DNA from: Chryseobacterium sp. S0630
GTDB taxonomy: Bacteria; Bacteroidota; Bacteroidia; Flavobacteriales; Weeksellaceae
Assembly (NCBI RefSeq): GCF_024158915.1
Contig: NZ_JAMZGF010000009.1
Span: 62,001-126,000 of the forward strand
Direction: 5' to 3'
Length of the DNA: 64,000 nt
A program made the translations under genes and the position numbers. The notes under the pieces are model-generated. The model was not told where the DNA came from, ran no database searches, and worked only from the letters and a program-made list of their open reading frames with translations. Of this stretch, positions 17,491 to 25,612 are shown piece after piece (position 1 is the first letter of the stretch; every line of letters begins with the position of its first letter).

Positions 17491-20400
17491 TTAAAAAGTA
17501 TAATTCACACTTAGGCTGAACATTCTTCCGCTATATGCCCGGAACATAATCTTATCAATATTTTTATCATACTTGTCTGTGGCTCCGGGAAGAAGCTCCC
17601 AGCCTTCTCTTTCTGTCCCTACGTTACTTCCGCCACCGTTTTTTGCAGCCAGATAAGAATTGAAGTTGTTATAATATTCCTTTACTCTGTTGAAAAGATT
17701 TCTTACATTAAATTTCACTTCAAAATTTTTGTTACGAAGGAATTTATATGAAATCTGAGCGTCTGCTACAGCATAAGGACGCTGAATTTCCTCTCCTTTA
17801 TAGGCATATCCTACTGTAATGTACTGGTCTCCTTTAGCGTTATATAGGAAACTCATCCCAAAACGGTTTCCATCATAGACCAGTCCAAGATTGTAGGCAT
17901 AAGGAGTCTGCCCGTACAGCGGTCGTTTTACTTCATAGGTTTCATCATTATCGCCCGTTTTATACAGGTCTTTAAAAGCCACTACTTTTGTATGGTTATA
18001 AGTGAAGTTTCCACTTATGAAAAGCTTTTCCAGAAAAGTTCCGTCGGCGATAAATCCTAAACTTTTTCTTACCTCAGCTTCCACTCCTATCAGTTTTGCA
18101 TTTTTTGAATTTCCATTGTACAGGAAAAGATTTCCTTCACTGGAAATATGACCTTCACGTTCTATCGGCCGGTCTATATTTTTATAATACAATCCTGCAG
18201 AAAATATTTCTCCCAACCCTGGAAACCATTCAAATTTGAAATCATAATTATTAATGACTGAGGATGTCATTTCTGTATTATAAATTAAACCATTAGCTAT
18301 CGGATCGAAATATGGAAGTCCTGTTCTTTCATTGAACTGAGGACGGATAACAGATCTGTTGTAAGCAAGTCTCAGATTGATTTTATTGGTAGGACTGTAG
18401 GTAAAATTCACAGAAGGCATCCATTGCCATGGTTTATCATCTATTGCTGCTCTCACGATGTATTTGGAATCGGAAGGATCCAGCTGCTGAGAAATCAGAT
18501 CGTACTTAAAATATTCTGCACGAAGTCCCCATACTAATCTGAGTTTCTTCCAACGGTTATCAAACATCAAAAAAGCAGCCTGTTGATTAACCTCTCCTTC
18601 ATACTTATCGTTTTTATAGAGTCCTCTGGTTTCCCAGCCAATACCACCCGGAACATAATGGGAACCATCAAACCAGCCAGCAAGCGAACCATACATCGTC
18701 AAATAGTTCTTCTCGCTATTGGGAACGTCCCGGTTTTCGTCAACACGAAGAAAAAACTTCTGCTGTTGGTTGGTATTGTTTTTTATGGCTCCGGCATATC
18801 CGGCTTTAATGGTATTTTTAAAACTTCCTGCATCCATATCCCATTTCACAGAAGCACCATAGTTGTAATCTGTTTCTCTGTTTTCAATATAGCCTCTGTA
18901 GAAATCTGCGCCGGAATTGTAGATCTTATGAAACGCCAGAATTTCCCTTCCGATAAAGTCATATCTGGTAATATACTGAGTGTAATCTTTGGTATCAGAA
19001 GCTACTCCTGTGCGGGCTGCAAACCAACTTACCTCAGCATTTCCAATTTTATGGTTTCCTTCCAGTTTATTTTGTAAAAAGGTTTGAAAAATCGGGTAAT
19101 TGGTATTATCAGTATAAGGCCTGTCTAAGTTTTTGATCTGAACGGGATCATTATTGGGAATAATTCCGTTATAGAAATAATTATAGGCTAATTCAGCGTT
19201 GGCAGCCATTCCACTACCCGTTGAGTATTCGTTCCAACCTGTTACTCTTGTCAGGGTATTATCAAAAATATGAGTATATGAATTACGGAATGAAATTCTG
19301 CTTTTTCCCAGCTGCAAACCGAAATTTAACATCCCTGCAAGCGTTGAATTGTAATTATAGGAAGCTCCACTGTTTTTGAAGTTATAAAACGGAATCTGTC
19401 CGTTCGCATCAGGCATTCCTGTTGTATCCAGCCAGTTTCCCCTTCCGGTATGGTCAATATCCAGTTTGTTTTGCTCATTTCTGATGACAAATGCTCCGGC
19501 AAATCCCCATTTATTATTGTTTTTAAGCGCGTAGGTTCTTCCCAATGCCAGCTGTATATTAGATCCCATGTCACCTCTGGTTTTATAGGTACTGAAATTG
19601 TCATTGGTAAACTGCCTGGACTGTTCAAAAAACCTTGGATCTGTCCAGTTCATCGGCTCCAGTCCTTTTGGAAAATCTCTTGTACCGTCATCATATCCGA
19701 AATAATCATACTTTCCACGCTTACGGGTCAGAAATTCTTTGAAGGCCGACTGGTCATTATAAGAAGTTCCCAACGTTACGGTTGTAAAATTTTCATTGGG
19801 AATATCTTTCGTTCTCACTTCTACATAGCCTCCTGCAAAACTGGCGTTCATATCCGGGGTTGCAGACTTGCTTACCACCACACTTTCTACCATTGCTGTA
19901 GGAATGATATCAAATGAAAAGTTCTGGTTATAAGCTTCCGTACTTGGAAGGTTGATTCCGTCCATGGCAGCAGTGTTCCAGCGTTCTCCCATAGATCGTA
20001 CTACTACATACTTGTTATCAATAGTCGTGATTCCTGTTACTCTTTTCAAAGTTCCTCCTACATCGCTGTCCGGTGTTTTGGAAATCTGTTCCGCCGAAAT
20101 ACCATCACTCATCTGCGCTGCTTTCTTCTGCTGGGCAAGAAGTCCTGCCTGAGTATCCGCTTTACGGGCAGCCGTAATTACCACTTCTTTGATGTCTGTA
20201 ATTTTATCCGAAGCTTTGTTTAAAGCAAATGAAACAGCATTGGTTTCTTTGTTCGTAACAGATAATTTTTCAACTCTCAGCGTATTATATTTAGGTGCTT
20301 TTATTGTCAGATTATAAGTTCCCGAGGGAAGATCTATGGTAAAGTCACCGTTATTATCAGTGACCACTGTTTTCTGAGCTACAGTAACTTCTGCTCCGGT

Positions 20401-20778
20401 AATGGGATTTCCTACTTCATCCACTATTTTACCGGAAATTCGTCCGTTTCCCAATGCAGAAATAGCAGAGCTTTCATATTTTATCGAAATAAGATCACCA
20501 TGCAATCGGTACACTATAGGAAGTCCGTTGGTAATATCCTTCAGACAGTTGTTGACAGAAGTATTTTCACATTTCACTCCTTTTACCTTCAGCTCTTTAA
20601 TATCAACCTTGGAATAAGCCAGTCTCATTCCCGTTTTTCCGGCAAATTCTTCCAAAACTTCAATCAACGGTCTGTTGGCAGGTACAGAAAATGTTACTTT
20701 CTGAACCAGCTCCTGAGCTTCTGCGGCTACAGTAAAAAATAAGGCTGCTATGGTAATCCCACATTTCAAACTTTTCAT
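17491..20778 (-). CDS. STN-domain TonB-dependent receptor (FecA-like signalling type)
   Basis: 1095 residues. A signal peptide (to about 22) is followed by an STN secretin/TonB short domain (about 27-103, FSVPANRPLIEVLEEFAGKTG...NNCLKDITNGLPIVYR), which talks to FecR-type anti-sigma factors. Then come a carboxypeptidase-regulatory-like domain (about 112-192, GKIVDEVGNPITGAEV), a plug (about 215-330, GGTLKRVTGITTIDNKYVVVRSMGERW) and a large barrel ending in SLSVNYTF. It lies 52 bases downstream of the fecR-like gene and is the third part of an ECF sigma/FecR/receptor signalling set. The imported ligand is unknown; the beta-helix lipoprotein and T9SS cargo after it suggest a polymer or protein-bound ligand. 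Confidence 0.93.
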   Translation of the reverse strand: MKSLKCGITIAALFFTVAAEAQELVQKVTFSVPANRPLIEVLEEFAGKTGMRLAYSKVDIKELKVKGVKCENTSVNNCLKDITNGLPIVYRLHGDLISIKYESSAISALGNGRISGKIVDEVGNPITGAEVTVAQKTVVTDNNGDFTIDLPSGTYNLTIKAPKYNTLRVEKLSVTNKETNAVSFALNKASDKITDIKEVVITAARKADTQAGLLAQQKKAAQMSDGISAEQISKTPDSDVGGTLKRVTGITTIDNKYVVVRSMGERWNTAAMDGINLPSTEAYNQNFSFDIIPTAMVESVVVSKSATPDMNASFAGGYVEVRTKDIPNENFTTVTLGTSYNDQSAFKEFLTRKRGKYDYFGYDDGTRDFPKGLEPMNWTDPRFFEQSRQFTNDNFSTYKTRGDMGSNIQLALGRTYALKNNNKWGFAGAFVIRNEQNKLDIDHTGRGNWLDTTGMPDANGQIPFYNFKNSGASYNYNSTLAGMLNFGLQLGKSRISFRNSYTHIFDNTLTRVTGWNEYSTGSGMAANAELAYNYFYNGIIPNNDPVQIKNLDRPYTDNTNYPIFQTFLQNKLEGNHKIGNAEVSWFAARTGVASDTKDYTQYITRYDFIGREILAFHKIYNSGADFYRGYIENRETDYNYGASVKWDMDAGSFKNTIKAGYAGAIKNNTNQQQKFFLRVDENRDVPNSEKNYLTMYGSLAGWFDGSHYVPGGIGWETRGLYKNDKYEGEVNQQAAFLMFDNRWKKLRLVWGLRAEYFKYDLISQQLDPSDSKYIVRAAIDDKPWQWMPSVNFTYSPTNKINLRLAYNRSVIRPQFNERTGLPYFDPIANGLIYNTEMTSSVINNYDFKFEWFPGLGEIFSAGLYYKNIDRPIEREGHISSEGNLFLYNGNSKNAKLIGVEAEVRKSLGFIADGTFLEKLFISGNFTYNHTKVVAFKDLYKTGDNDETYEVKRPLYGQTPYAYNLGLVYDGNRFGMSFLYNAKGDQYITVGYAYKGEEIQRPYAVADAQISYKFLRNKNFEVKFNVRNLFNRVKEYYNNFNSYLAAKNGGGSNVGTEREGWELLPGATDKYDKNIDKIMFRAYSGRMFSLSVNYTF

Positions 20779-20830
20779 ACTTAATAGTGTTCTCTTGATT
20801 ATGATTATTTAATTTTTTTTGAATAATGAT

Positions 20831-21799
20831 TTATTTCTTAAGGATATAGGTGTTTTCTTTTTTCTGTACTTCCAATCCCAGAATAAAGGCAAGGGATTCA
20901 ATATTTTCGCCAACAGTTCCACCGGTAAAATCGGCAGTAATCTTTTTATTTTCAGATTCTTTAGGATACAGAACCGTTGTAGTGTAATTACTTTCCAGGA
21001 CTGCTACTACTTCTTTTAAAGGAACATCGTTAAAGCTCAAAGACAATATTGCAGGAGCTTTGTTTGCTGAATTTTTTACAGGCTTCAATGAAATAACCGC
21101 TGTAGTATGGGCAATTCCGAAATTGGTCCACTTCTGATTCGGTGTAAGGAAAGAAACCGCAACTCCAGGAGAGGATACCGCTACCTTGCCTTCATACAGA
21201 TCCACAGCTTTATTCTTCCCTGATTGTGAGATTTTAAATACCGTTCCCAATACTTTGGTACTGAAGCCATCTGCACGAACGATAAAAGGATGTGTTTTAG
21301 ATTTTGCCACAGAGAAAATTGCATCTCCTTTTAAATCCACCACTCTGGTAGACGCAGGAAAAGATTTTTCTACAGTCAGTACAGCGCCTGGCAAAAGAGT
21401 AACTACAGATCCGTCTTCAAGATGAACAATACGGTTTCCGGATTTTGCAATATATACATCAGGCTTAATGAACATGGTGTAGGTAAATATTCCGCCCAAT
21501 GATAAAAGCAGAATAATAACTGCAGCTATTTTATAGAGATGTATTGTAAAGCTTTTTACAGATGAAATAGAAATACTATCTGTTTGAGGAAAGTAATGTT
21601 CCAGTCCGGATAATACTCTTTCTTTGGATTCTTTAAGATGAAGAATATCCAGATCTTTTTCTGTAAGATTCTTCCATTGATTTAAAAGTTCATTTTCTTT
21701 TTCAGAGATTGAGTCTTCCAAAACTTCCCTTTCCCAAAGTCTGAAAACAAAGGCTTCAATATTTTTATATGGTAAACGTTTTTTCATAAGGTCTTTCAT
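20831..21799 (-). CDS. FecR-like anti-sigma factor
   Basis: 322 residues. The N-terminal 85 residues are cytoplasmic and acidic/helical (the sigma-binding part), one membrane helix follows at about 88-110 (LYKIAAVIILLLSLGGIFTYTMF), then the periplasmic FecR domain (NRIVHLEDGSVVTLLPGAVLTVEKSFPASTRVVDLKGDAIFSV) and a C-terminal DUF4974-like domain (LSFNDVPLKEVVAVLESNYTTTV) that receives the STN signal. Two starts are possible (21799 or the ATG at 21787). Divergent from the ECF sigma gene. Confidence 0.92.
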   Translation of the reverse strand: MKDLMKKRLPYKNIEAFVFRLWEREVLEDSISEKENELLNQWKNLTEKDLDILHLKESKERVLSGLEHYFPQTDSISISSVKSFTIHLYKIAAVIILLLSLGGIFTYTMFIKPDVYIAKSGNRIVHLEDGSVVTLLPGAVLTVEKSFPASTRVVDLKGDAIFSVAKSKTHPFIVRADGFSTKVLGTVFKISQSGKNKAVDLYEGKVAVSSPGVAVSFLTPNQKWTNFGIAHTTAVISLKPVKNSANKAPAILSLSFNDVPLKEVVAVLESNYTTTVLYPKESENKKITADFTGGTVGENIESLAFILGLEVQKKENTYILKK

Positions 21800-22010
21800 G
21801 TATTCACAGATACTTCTATCTATAAGACAGTGAAAATGAAAAACTTCCCCGGAGCATTCTTAATGTTATATTCACATTACAACCAAATTGTTAATAATTT
21901 TCATCCTATTTCACATTTACTCAACATTAACGTCACATTTGAGTTCTGTTTTTCAGAAATATTTAATCTTATCACACCCAAAGTTCACAAAAAGTTAATT
22001 TTCCTTTAGG

Positions 22011-22018
22011 TAATTTTG
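22011..22018 (+). promoter_or_regulatory. Possible -7 box of the ECF sigma gene
   Basis: TAATTTTG fits TAnnTTTG and ends ten bases before the ATG at 22028. If real, the transcript would start about three bases before that ATG, an almost leaderless mRNA. No matching -33 TTG at the right distance was seen. Confidence 0.3.
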
Positions 22019-22027
22019 TATCACAAT

Positions 22028-22654
22028 ATGAGCCCAACAGACTATACATTATTAAAGAAAATAAAATCAGGCGACCGTCCTGCATTTATGCTGCTGTATG
22101 ACCGATACTGGGATAGTCTATATCGCTTTGTTTTTGTACGGACACGGGATAAAGAAGTCTCTGAAGAAATTCTCCAGAACTTATGGATGAAGATTCTTGA
22201 AAATACAGACGTGATACAAACCGATGATACAGAAAGTGCCAAAGGCTATCTTCTCCGTCATCTTCACTACCGGATTATTGATTTTTATAACAGCTATAAA
22301 AAAGCCCCTCCTACTCTGAGTATTGACGAGTTTGATATTCCTAATGAAATTGAAATGGCAGATTCAGATTATTTTGAGATTCTTGAGGAAAATGAAATTT
22401 CTGCTTTGTTATCTATGATTGATGAGGTGGTTGCTCAACTTCCCTCAACAGAGCAGCAGGTCTACGATATGAGAATCAGGAAAAATATGTCGGTCAATGA
22501 AACAGCAGAAGCACTGGGAATCAGCAACAAAACCGTGAGCAATAAACTAAGCAAAGCTTTGGGAGAAATCCGTGAACAACTGAATCCGGAGTATAAGTCT
22601 TCTAAAAAGCTGGTTTCTATTCTGTTATTGATGGAGGTTTTGACGGGGTATTGA
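22028..22654 (+). CDS. ECF-type RNA polymerase sigma factor
   Basis: 208 residues from the ATG at 22028 (a TTG at 22016 was rejected; MSPTDYTLLKKIKSGDRPAF is a normal ECF start). Region 2 spans about 20-90 (FMLLYDRYWDSLYRFVFVRTRDKEVSEEILQNLWMKILEN). Region 4 spans about 135-185 (LPSTEQQVYDMRIRKNMSVNETAEALGISNKTVSNKLSKAL) with a clear helix-turn-helix. It is divergent from the FecR-like gene and should direct transcription of the receptor locus when the receptor senses its ligand. Confidence 0.93.
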   Translation: MSPTDYTLLKKIKSGDRPAFMLLYDRYWDSLYRFVFVRTRDKEVSEEILQNLWMKILENTDVIQTDDTESAKGYLLRHLHYRIIDFYNSYKKAPPTLSIDEFDIPNEIEMADSDYFEILEENEISALLSMIDEVVAQLPSTEQQVYDMRIRKNMSVNETAEALGISNKTVSNKLSKALGEIREQLNPEYKSSKKLVSILLLMEVLTGY

Positions 22655-22678
22655 TGGGGGTGCGGGATTTGAGGATAT

Positions 22679-22968
22679 GTCAATGGTCAATTTGCTTCGC
22701 AGTCAATCGTCAATTTTTTACACCCATTATCAAAATTCACAACGAAGCGGATTCACTATTCACCTTTCACTTTTAAAGTCAATGGTCAATTTGCTTCACA
22801 GTCAATAGTCAATTTTTACAACATCATATAAAATTCACAGCGAAGCGGATTCACTATTCACCTTTCACTTTTAAAGTCAATGGTCAATTTGCTTCACAGT
22901 CAATAGTCAATTTTTACAACATCATATAAAATTCACAGCGAAGCGGATTGACAATTCATTATTCACTA
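22679..22968. repeat. 98-bp tandem repeat, three copies
   Basis: Copies start with GTCAATGGTCAATTTGCTTC at 22679, 22778 and 22876 (periods 99 and 98). Copies two and three are almost identical; copy one differs at about ten positions. Each holds two inverted parts around GCTTCGC/GCGAAGC (TTTGCTTC... near the start and CAGCGAAGCGGATT near the end), so each copy can fold on itself. The third copy runs into the stop codon of the HAD gene. The 304-base gap contains nothing else. Confidence 0.85.
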
Positions 22969-23606
22969 AAGATCGGCAGAAAACCAGTATTAAAGTCCAG
23001 GATTTTAAAATCGGCAAGATTTGAATCTATGCTTGCATCATTATTGGTGAAGATTACAGTCTGCATTCCAGCCTCTTTTGCTGCTTTTAATCCTGACTGA
23101 CTGTCTTCAATAGCAATACAGTGCTCCGGGGAAATTCCCATATTTTTTGCAGAAGTAAGATACACGGCCGGATGAGGTTTTCCCTGAGTTTCAAACTCTG
23201 ATGAATGAACGGTATCAAACAAATCACGAACCTGAAGTTTTTCAAGAACCACATGGGCTACACGCAAAGGAGCATTGGTAGCCAGCCCTATTTTATATTC
23301 TTTATTCTTAAGATTTTTAATAAACTCCTGTACACCGGACATTGTGCAGTCTTGATCCTGAATCATTTCGATCACTCTTGTAACCACTTTATTTTCCAAG
23401 TCAGAGGAATCAAAATTTTCCCATGGGAATCTTTCATACCAGAATTCTGTCACTTCCTGAGTGGTCATATATTTAGTTTGTGCCGCAAGATCATCTGTAA
23501 CCTGCACTCCATAGGATGAAAATACATCCAGTTCTGCCTGAGTCCAGAATTGTTCTGAGTCTATCAGAACACCGTCCATGTCAAATATTACTGCTTTTAA
23601 AGTCAT
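22959..23606 (-). CDS. HAD-superfamily phosphatase (beta-phosphoglucomutase / HxpB-like)
   Basis: 215 residues. HAD motif I is at the N-terminus (FDMDGVLIDSEQFW, nucleophile Asp and acid Asp), motif II in IGLATNAP, Lys in TQGKPHPAVYL, and motif IV in CIAIEDSQSGLKAAKEAGM. The cap domain is the helical type of the beta-phosphoglucomutase group. The best functional guess is a sugar-phosphate phosphatase such as hexitol or 2-deoxyglucose-6-phosphatase; substrates vary widely. It is 36 bases downstream of the SufR-like gene on the same strand, so possibly co-transcribed. Its 3' end overlaps the tandem repeat. Confidence 0.85.
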   Translation of the reverse strand: MTLKAVIFDMDGVLIDSEQFWTQAELDVFSSYGVQVTDDLAAQTKYMTTQEVTEFWYERFPWENFDSSDLENKVVTRVIEMIQDQDCTMSGVQEFIKNLKNKEYKIGLATNAPLRVAHVVLEKLQVRDLFDTVHSSEFETQGKPHPAVYLTSAKNMGISPEHCIAIEDSQSGLKAAKEAGMQTVIFTNNDASIDSNLADFKILDFNTGFLPIFSE

Positions 23607-23642
23607 TTTTTTAATGATAAATGATGAGTTATGGATGATGAA

Positions 23643-24263
23643 TTATTGGCTGATTTTATATACACAGCGCTGTCCACCTGAAATGATGTGATCTACTCTT
23701 TCCACTTTATACTCCTTCCCTATCAGAGATTGGAAATTGGATAATTCAGCACGGCAGAAGCCCTGACATTCGGTTGCAGCAGCACATATCGGACAATGGT
23801 TTTCAATCAGAAAATAATCTTCACCTTCTTTTTTCCATTCTGCCATATACCCTTCATCACTACGGACTTTTGAAAGGGATTCAAGACGCTGTTCCAGAGA
23901 TTTTGTCTTAGAAAGTAGCTTTTCATACCGGTCATGGGTGTTTTTTTCCCGGTCACTGATCAATAATTCCAAAGCATTTTCACCCAAAAGATTTTTCACT
24001 GATTTCAAAATCTGAACTGTGACATCTGCATGAGTATCAGGAAACTGAGATAACCCCTTCTCTGTAAGCGTATAATACGTAGATGGACGGCCCACTCCTT
24101 CGCTCTTCACCGAAGACCGGATCAATCCTTCCTGAGCAAGGTTGAGCAAGTGTTTTCTTGCGCCTTCTTTAGTGATCGACAATTCTTCAGCAATAAGAAG
24201 TGAGGTGGCTTCACCTCTCATCTTTAAAAACATCAGAATACGATCTGCTGCCGGCTTCTTCAT
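23643..24263 (-). CDS. sufR: SufR-like Fe-S cluster-sensing transcriptional repressor
   Basis: 206 residues. The N-terminal winged helix (ADRILMFLKMRGEATSLLIAEELSITKEGARKHLLNLAQEGLI...GRPSTYYTLTEKG) is of the ArsR/DeoR-like type of SufR. The C-terminal part has the SufR cysteine block: NHCPICAAATECQGFCRAEL, then VERVDHIISGGQRCVYKI. In cyanobacterial SufR these Cys residues hold a [4Fe-4S] cluster whose state controls DNA binding. The known SufR site is CAAC-N6-GTTG, and exactly that sequence occurs in the divergent promoter region (24389-24402). It therefore probably represses the dismutase/ferredoxin operon across the gap, and possibly itself. Confidence 0.85.
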   Translation of the reverse strand: MKKPAADRILMFLKMRGEATSLLIAEELSITKEGARKHLLNLAQEGLIRSSVKSEGVGRPSTYYTLTEKGLSQFPDTHADVTVQILKSVKNLLGENALELLISDREKNTHDRYEKLLSKTKSLEQRLESLSKVRSDEGYMAEWKKEGEDYFLIENHCPICAAATECQGFCRAELSNFQSLIGKEYKVERVDHIISGGQRCVYKISQ

Positions 24264-24277
24264 TTGACAATATTTAG

Positions 24278-24305
24278 GTTGTTTTATTTTTCAACAACAA
24301 ATATA
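24278..24305 (-). promoter_or_regulatory. sufR-side -7 box and second GTTG/CAAC element
   Basis: On the minus strand TATATTTG (24305-24298) fits TAnnTTTG, 34 bases before the sufR start. Directly downstream, 24278-24298 has arms GTTGTT and AACAAC, and contains GTTGTTTTATT, the same half-site as the right arm of the large operator. This may be a weaker autoregulatory site. Confidence 0.45.
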
Positions 24306-24380
24306 GTCATTTTCTATAACCTTAAAAAAATAAGCTTAAAACAAAGATTTACAACACTTTATTTATTCAAATCCAAAAAT

Positions 24381-24410
24381 CAATAAAACAACCAATAAGT
24401 TGTTTTATTG
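24381..24410. promoter_or_regulatory. SufR-type operator: CAAC-N6-GTTG in 12-bp perfect arms
   Basis: CAATAAAACAAC (24381-24392), spacer CAATAA, GTTGTTTTATTG (24399-24410): a perfect inverted repeat whose core is CAAC-N6-GTTG, the site known for cyanobacterial SufR. The right arm covers the TTG (24400-24402) that serves as the -33 box of the dismutase promoter, a repressing position. Confidence 0.8.
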
Positions 24411-24429
24411 AAATATATTTCTACCTTTG
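24400..24429 (+). promoter_or_regulatory. Promoter of the superoxide dismutase operon
   Basis: -33 TTG at 24400-24402, 19-base spacer, -7 box TACCTTTG at 24422-24429 (TAnnTTTG). The start codon follows 28 bases later. The -33 box lies in the right arm of the SufR-type operator. Confidence 0.7.
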
Positions 24430-24457
24430 TCACATAGTAATCAAAAAAATAAAGACG

Positions 24458-25084
24458 ATGAACCCATTTACATTACCACAATTACCTTATGCTTACGATG
24501 CCTTAGCACCATTTATAGATAAAGAAACAATGACGATTCACCATCAAAAGCATCATCAGGCTTATGTAGATAATCTGAATAATGCTTTGGCGCAAACCAA
24601 CGAAACGAATCCTGATCTGGATTCCTTATTGCAAAGAATTAGCGAATACAGTCCGGCTATAAGAAATAATGGGGGCGGCCACTATAACCATTCTTTATTC
24701 TGGGAAATTCTTTCTCCTCAACCTAAACTTCTTCCTGAAGGAATGCTTCATGACGATCTTACAGCCACTTTCGGGAGTATTGACAATCTAAAAGCAGAAA
24801 TGAAAAAAACAGGTTTGTCACAGTTCGGTTCCGGATGGGTATGGTTATTTGTAAAGTTCAACGGATCTCTGGCCATCAGCTCTACTCCTAATCAGGATAA
24901 TCCGATGATGGATATTCTTCCCACAAACAGAGGTTTTCCGATTCTTGGAATAGACGTTTGGGAGCATGCTTATTACTTGAATTATCAGAATAAACGTGCA
25001 GATTACCTTGATGCTTTCTGGTCTGTACTGGATTGGTCTGCCGTTGAAAGAAAATATGAAGAAGCTTTGTCAAAAGTAAGATAA
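24458..25084 (+). CDS. sodA: Superoxide dismutase (Mn/Fe type)
   Basis: 208 residues, full length, no signal peptide, so cytosolic. The metal ligands are in place: His in TIHHQKHHQAYVDNLN, His in NNGGGHYNHSLFWE, and DVWEHAYYLNYQNKRADYLDAFW with the Asp and His ligands. It removes superoxide. Whether Mn, Fe or either is used cannot be decided by eye. It is the first gene of a six-gene redox run, under a promoter covered by the SufR-type operator. The gap to the next gene is 23 bases. Confidence 0.95.
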   Translation: MNPFTLPQLPYAYDALAPFIDKETMTIHHQKHHQAYVDNLNNALAQTNETNPDLDSLLQRISEYSPAIRNNGGGHYNHSLFWEILSPQPKLLPEGMLHDDLTATFGSIDNLKAEMKKTGLSQFGSGWVWLFVKFNGSLAISSTPNQDNPMMDILPTNRGFPILGIDVWEHAYYLNYQNKRADYLDAFWSVLDWSAVERKYEEALSKVR

Positions 25085-25107
25085 ATAATACTGAATATAA
25101 ACAAACT

Positions 25108-25608
25108 ATGACTGAGGAAAATTTTATCAATAAAGCAAAGGCTTCGGGTATTATTGCCCTTGACCTTTCAGAATACAAACCCACTACGGAAATTGTAGAA
25201 CTGGATATCAAAGATCATCTTTTTATGGGAATGATTGTGAAGGAGAAAGAATTTAAGGAATCAATTGCTGTGGTGGATTTTTCTATATACAATGAAAAAG
25301 CAGTGGGAATTATCTGCTCTACAGATGCCATCATTCCCCCGTGGGCTTACATGCTCATTATGGAAAAACTGTCTCCCTATGCTTCTTATGTAGATTTAAA
25401 CAACGCAGAAACAATATTGCTCGATCTCTGGAAACGACGTCTCATTTACGCTGACCTTAAACAATATAAAAATCAGAAAGTGGTTGTCCGGGCAAGCACC
25501 AGTCATGATCCTGCTTTGTATTTATTAGCAGCAGGATTATTAAAACCTCTGGTAAAAACACTGATGTACGGTGAGATAGGATTACCCAAAGTAATTTTTA
25601 AACAATAA
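25108..25608 (+). CDS. DUF2480 family protein
   Basis: 166 residues, cytosolic. The pattern ALDLSEYKPTTEIVELDIKDHLFMGMIVKEKEFKE and the end YKNQKVVVRASTSHDPALYLLAAGLLKPLVKTLMYGEIGLPKVIFK match the Bacteroidota-specific DUF2480 family as I know it. The function is unknown. The CSTDAIIPPWAYMLIM segment holds the only Cys. Located inside the redox operon, four bases before the FMN reductase gene, which suggests a role in flavin or Fe-S chemistry, but that is only context. Confidence 0.75.
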   Translation: MTEENFINKAKASGIIALDLSEYKPTTEIVELDIKDHLFMGMIVKEKEFKESIAVVDFSIYNEKAVGIICSTDAIIPPWAYMLIMEKLSPYASYVDLNNAETILLDLWKRRLIYADLKQYKNQKVVVRASTSHDPALYLLAAGLLKPLVKTLMYGEIGLPKVIFKQ

Positions 25609-25612
25609 AAAA

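Noticed and set aside
22679..22968. CRISPR array
   Set aside because: Only three units of 98 bp, almost fully identical with no variable spacers and no cas genes: a tandem repeat.
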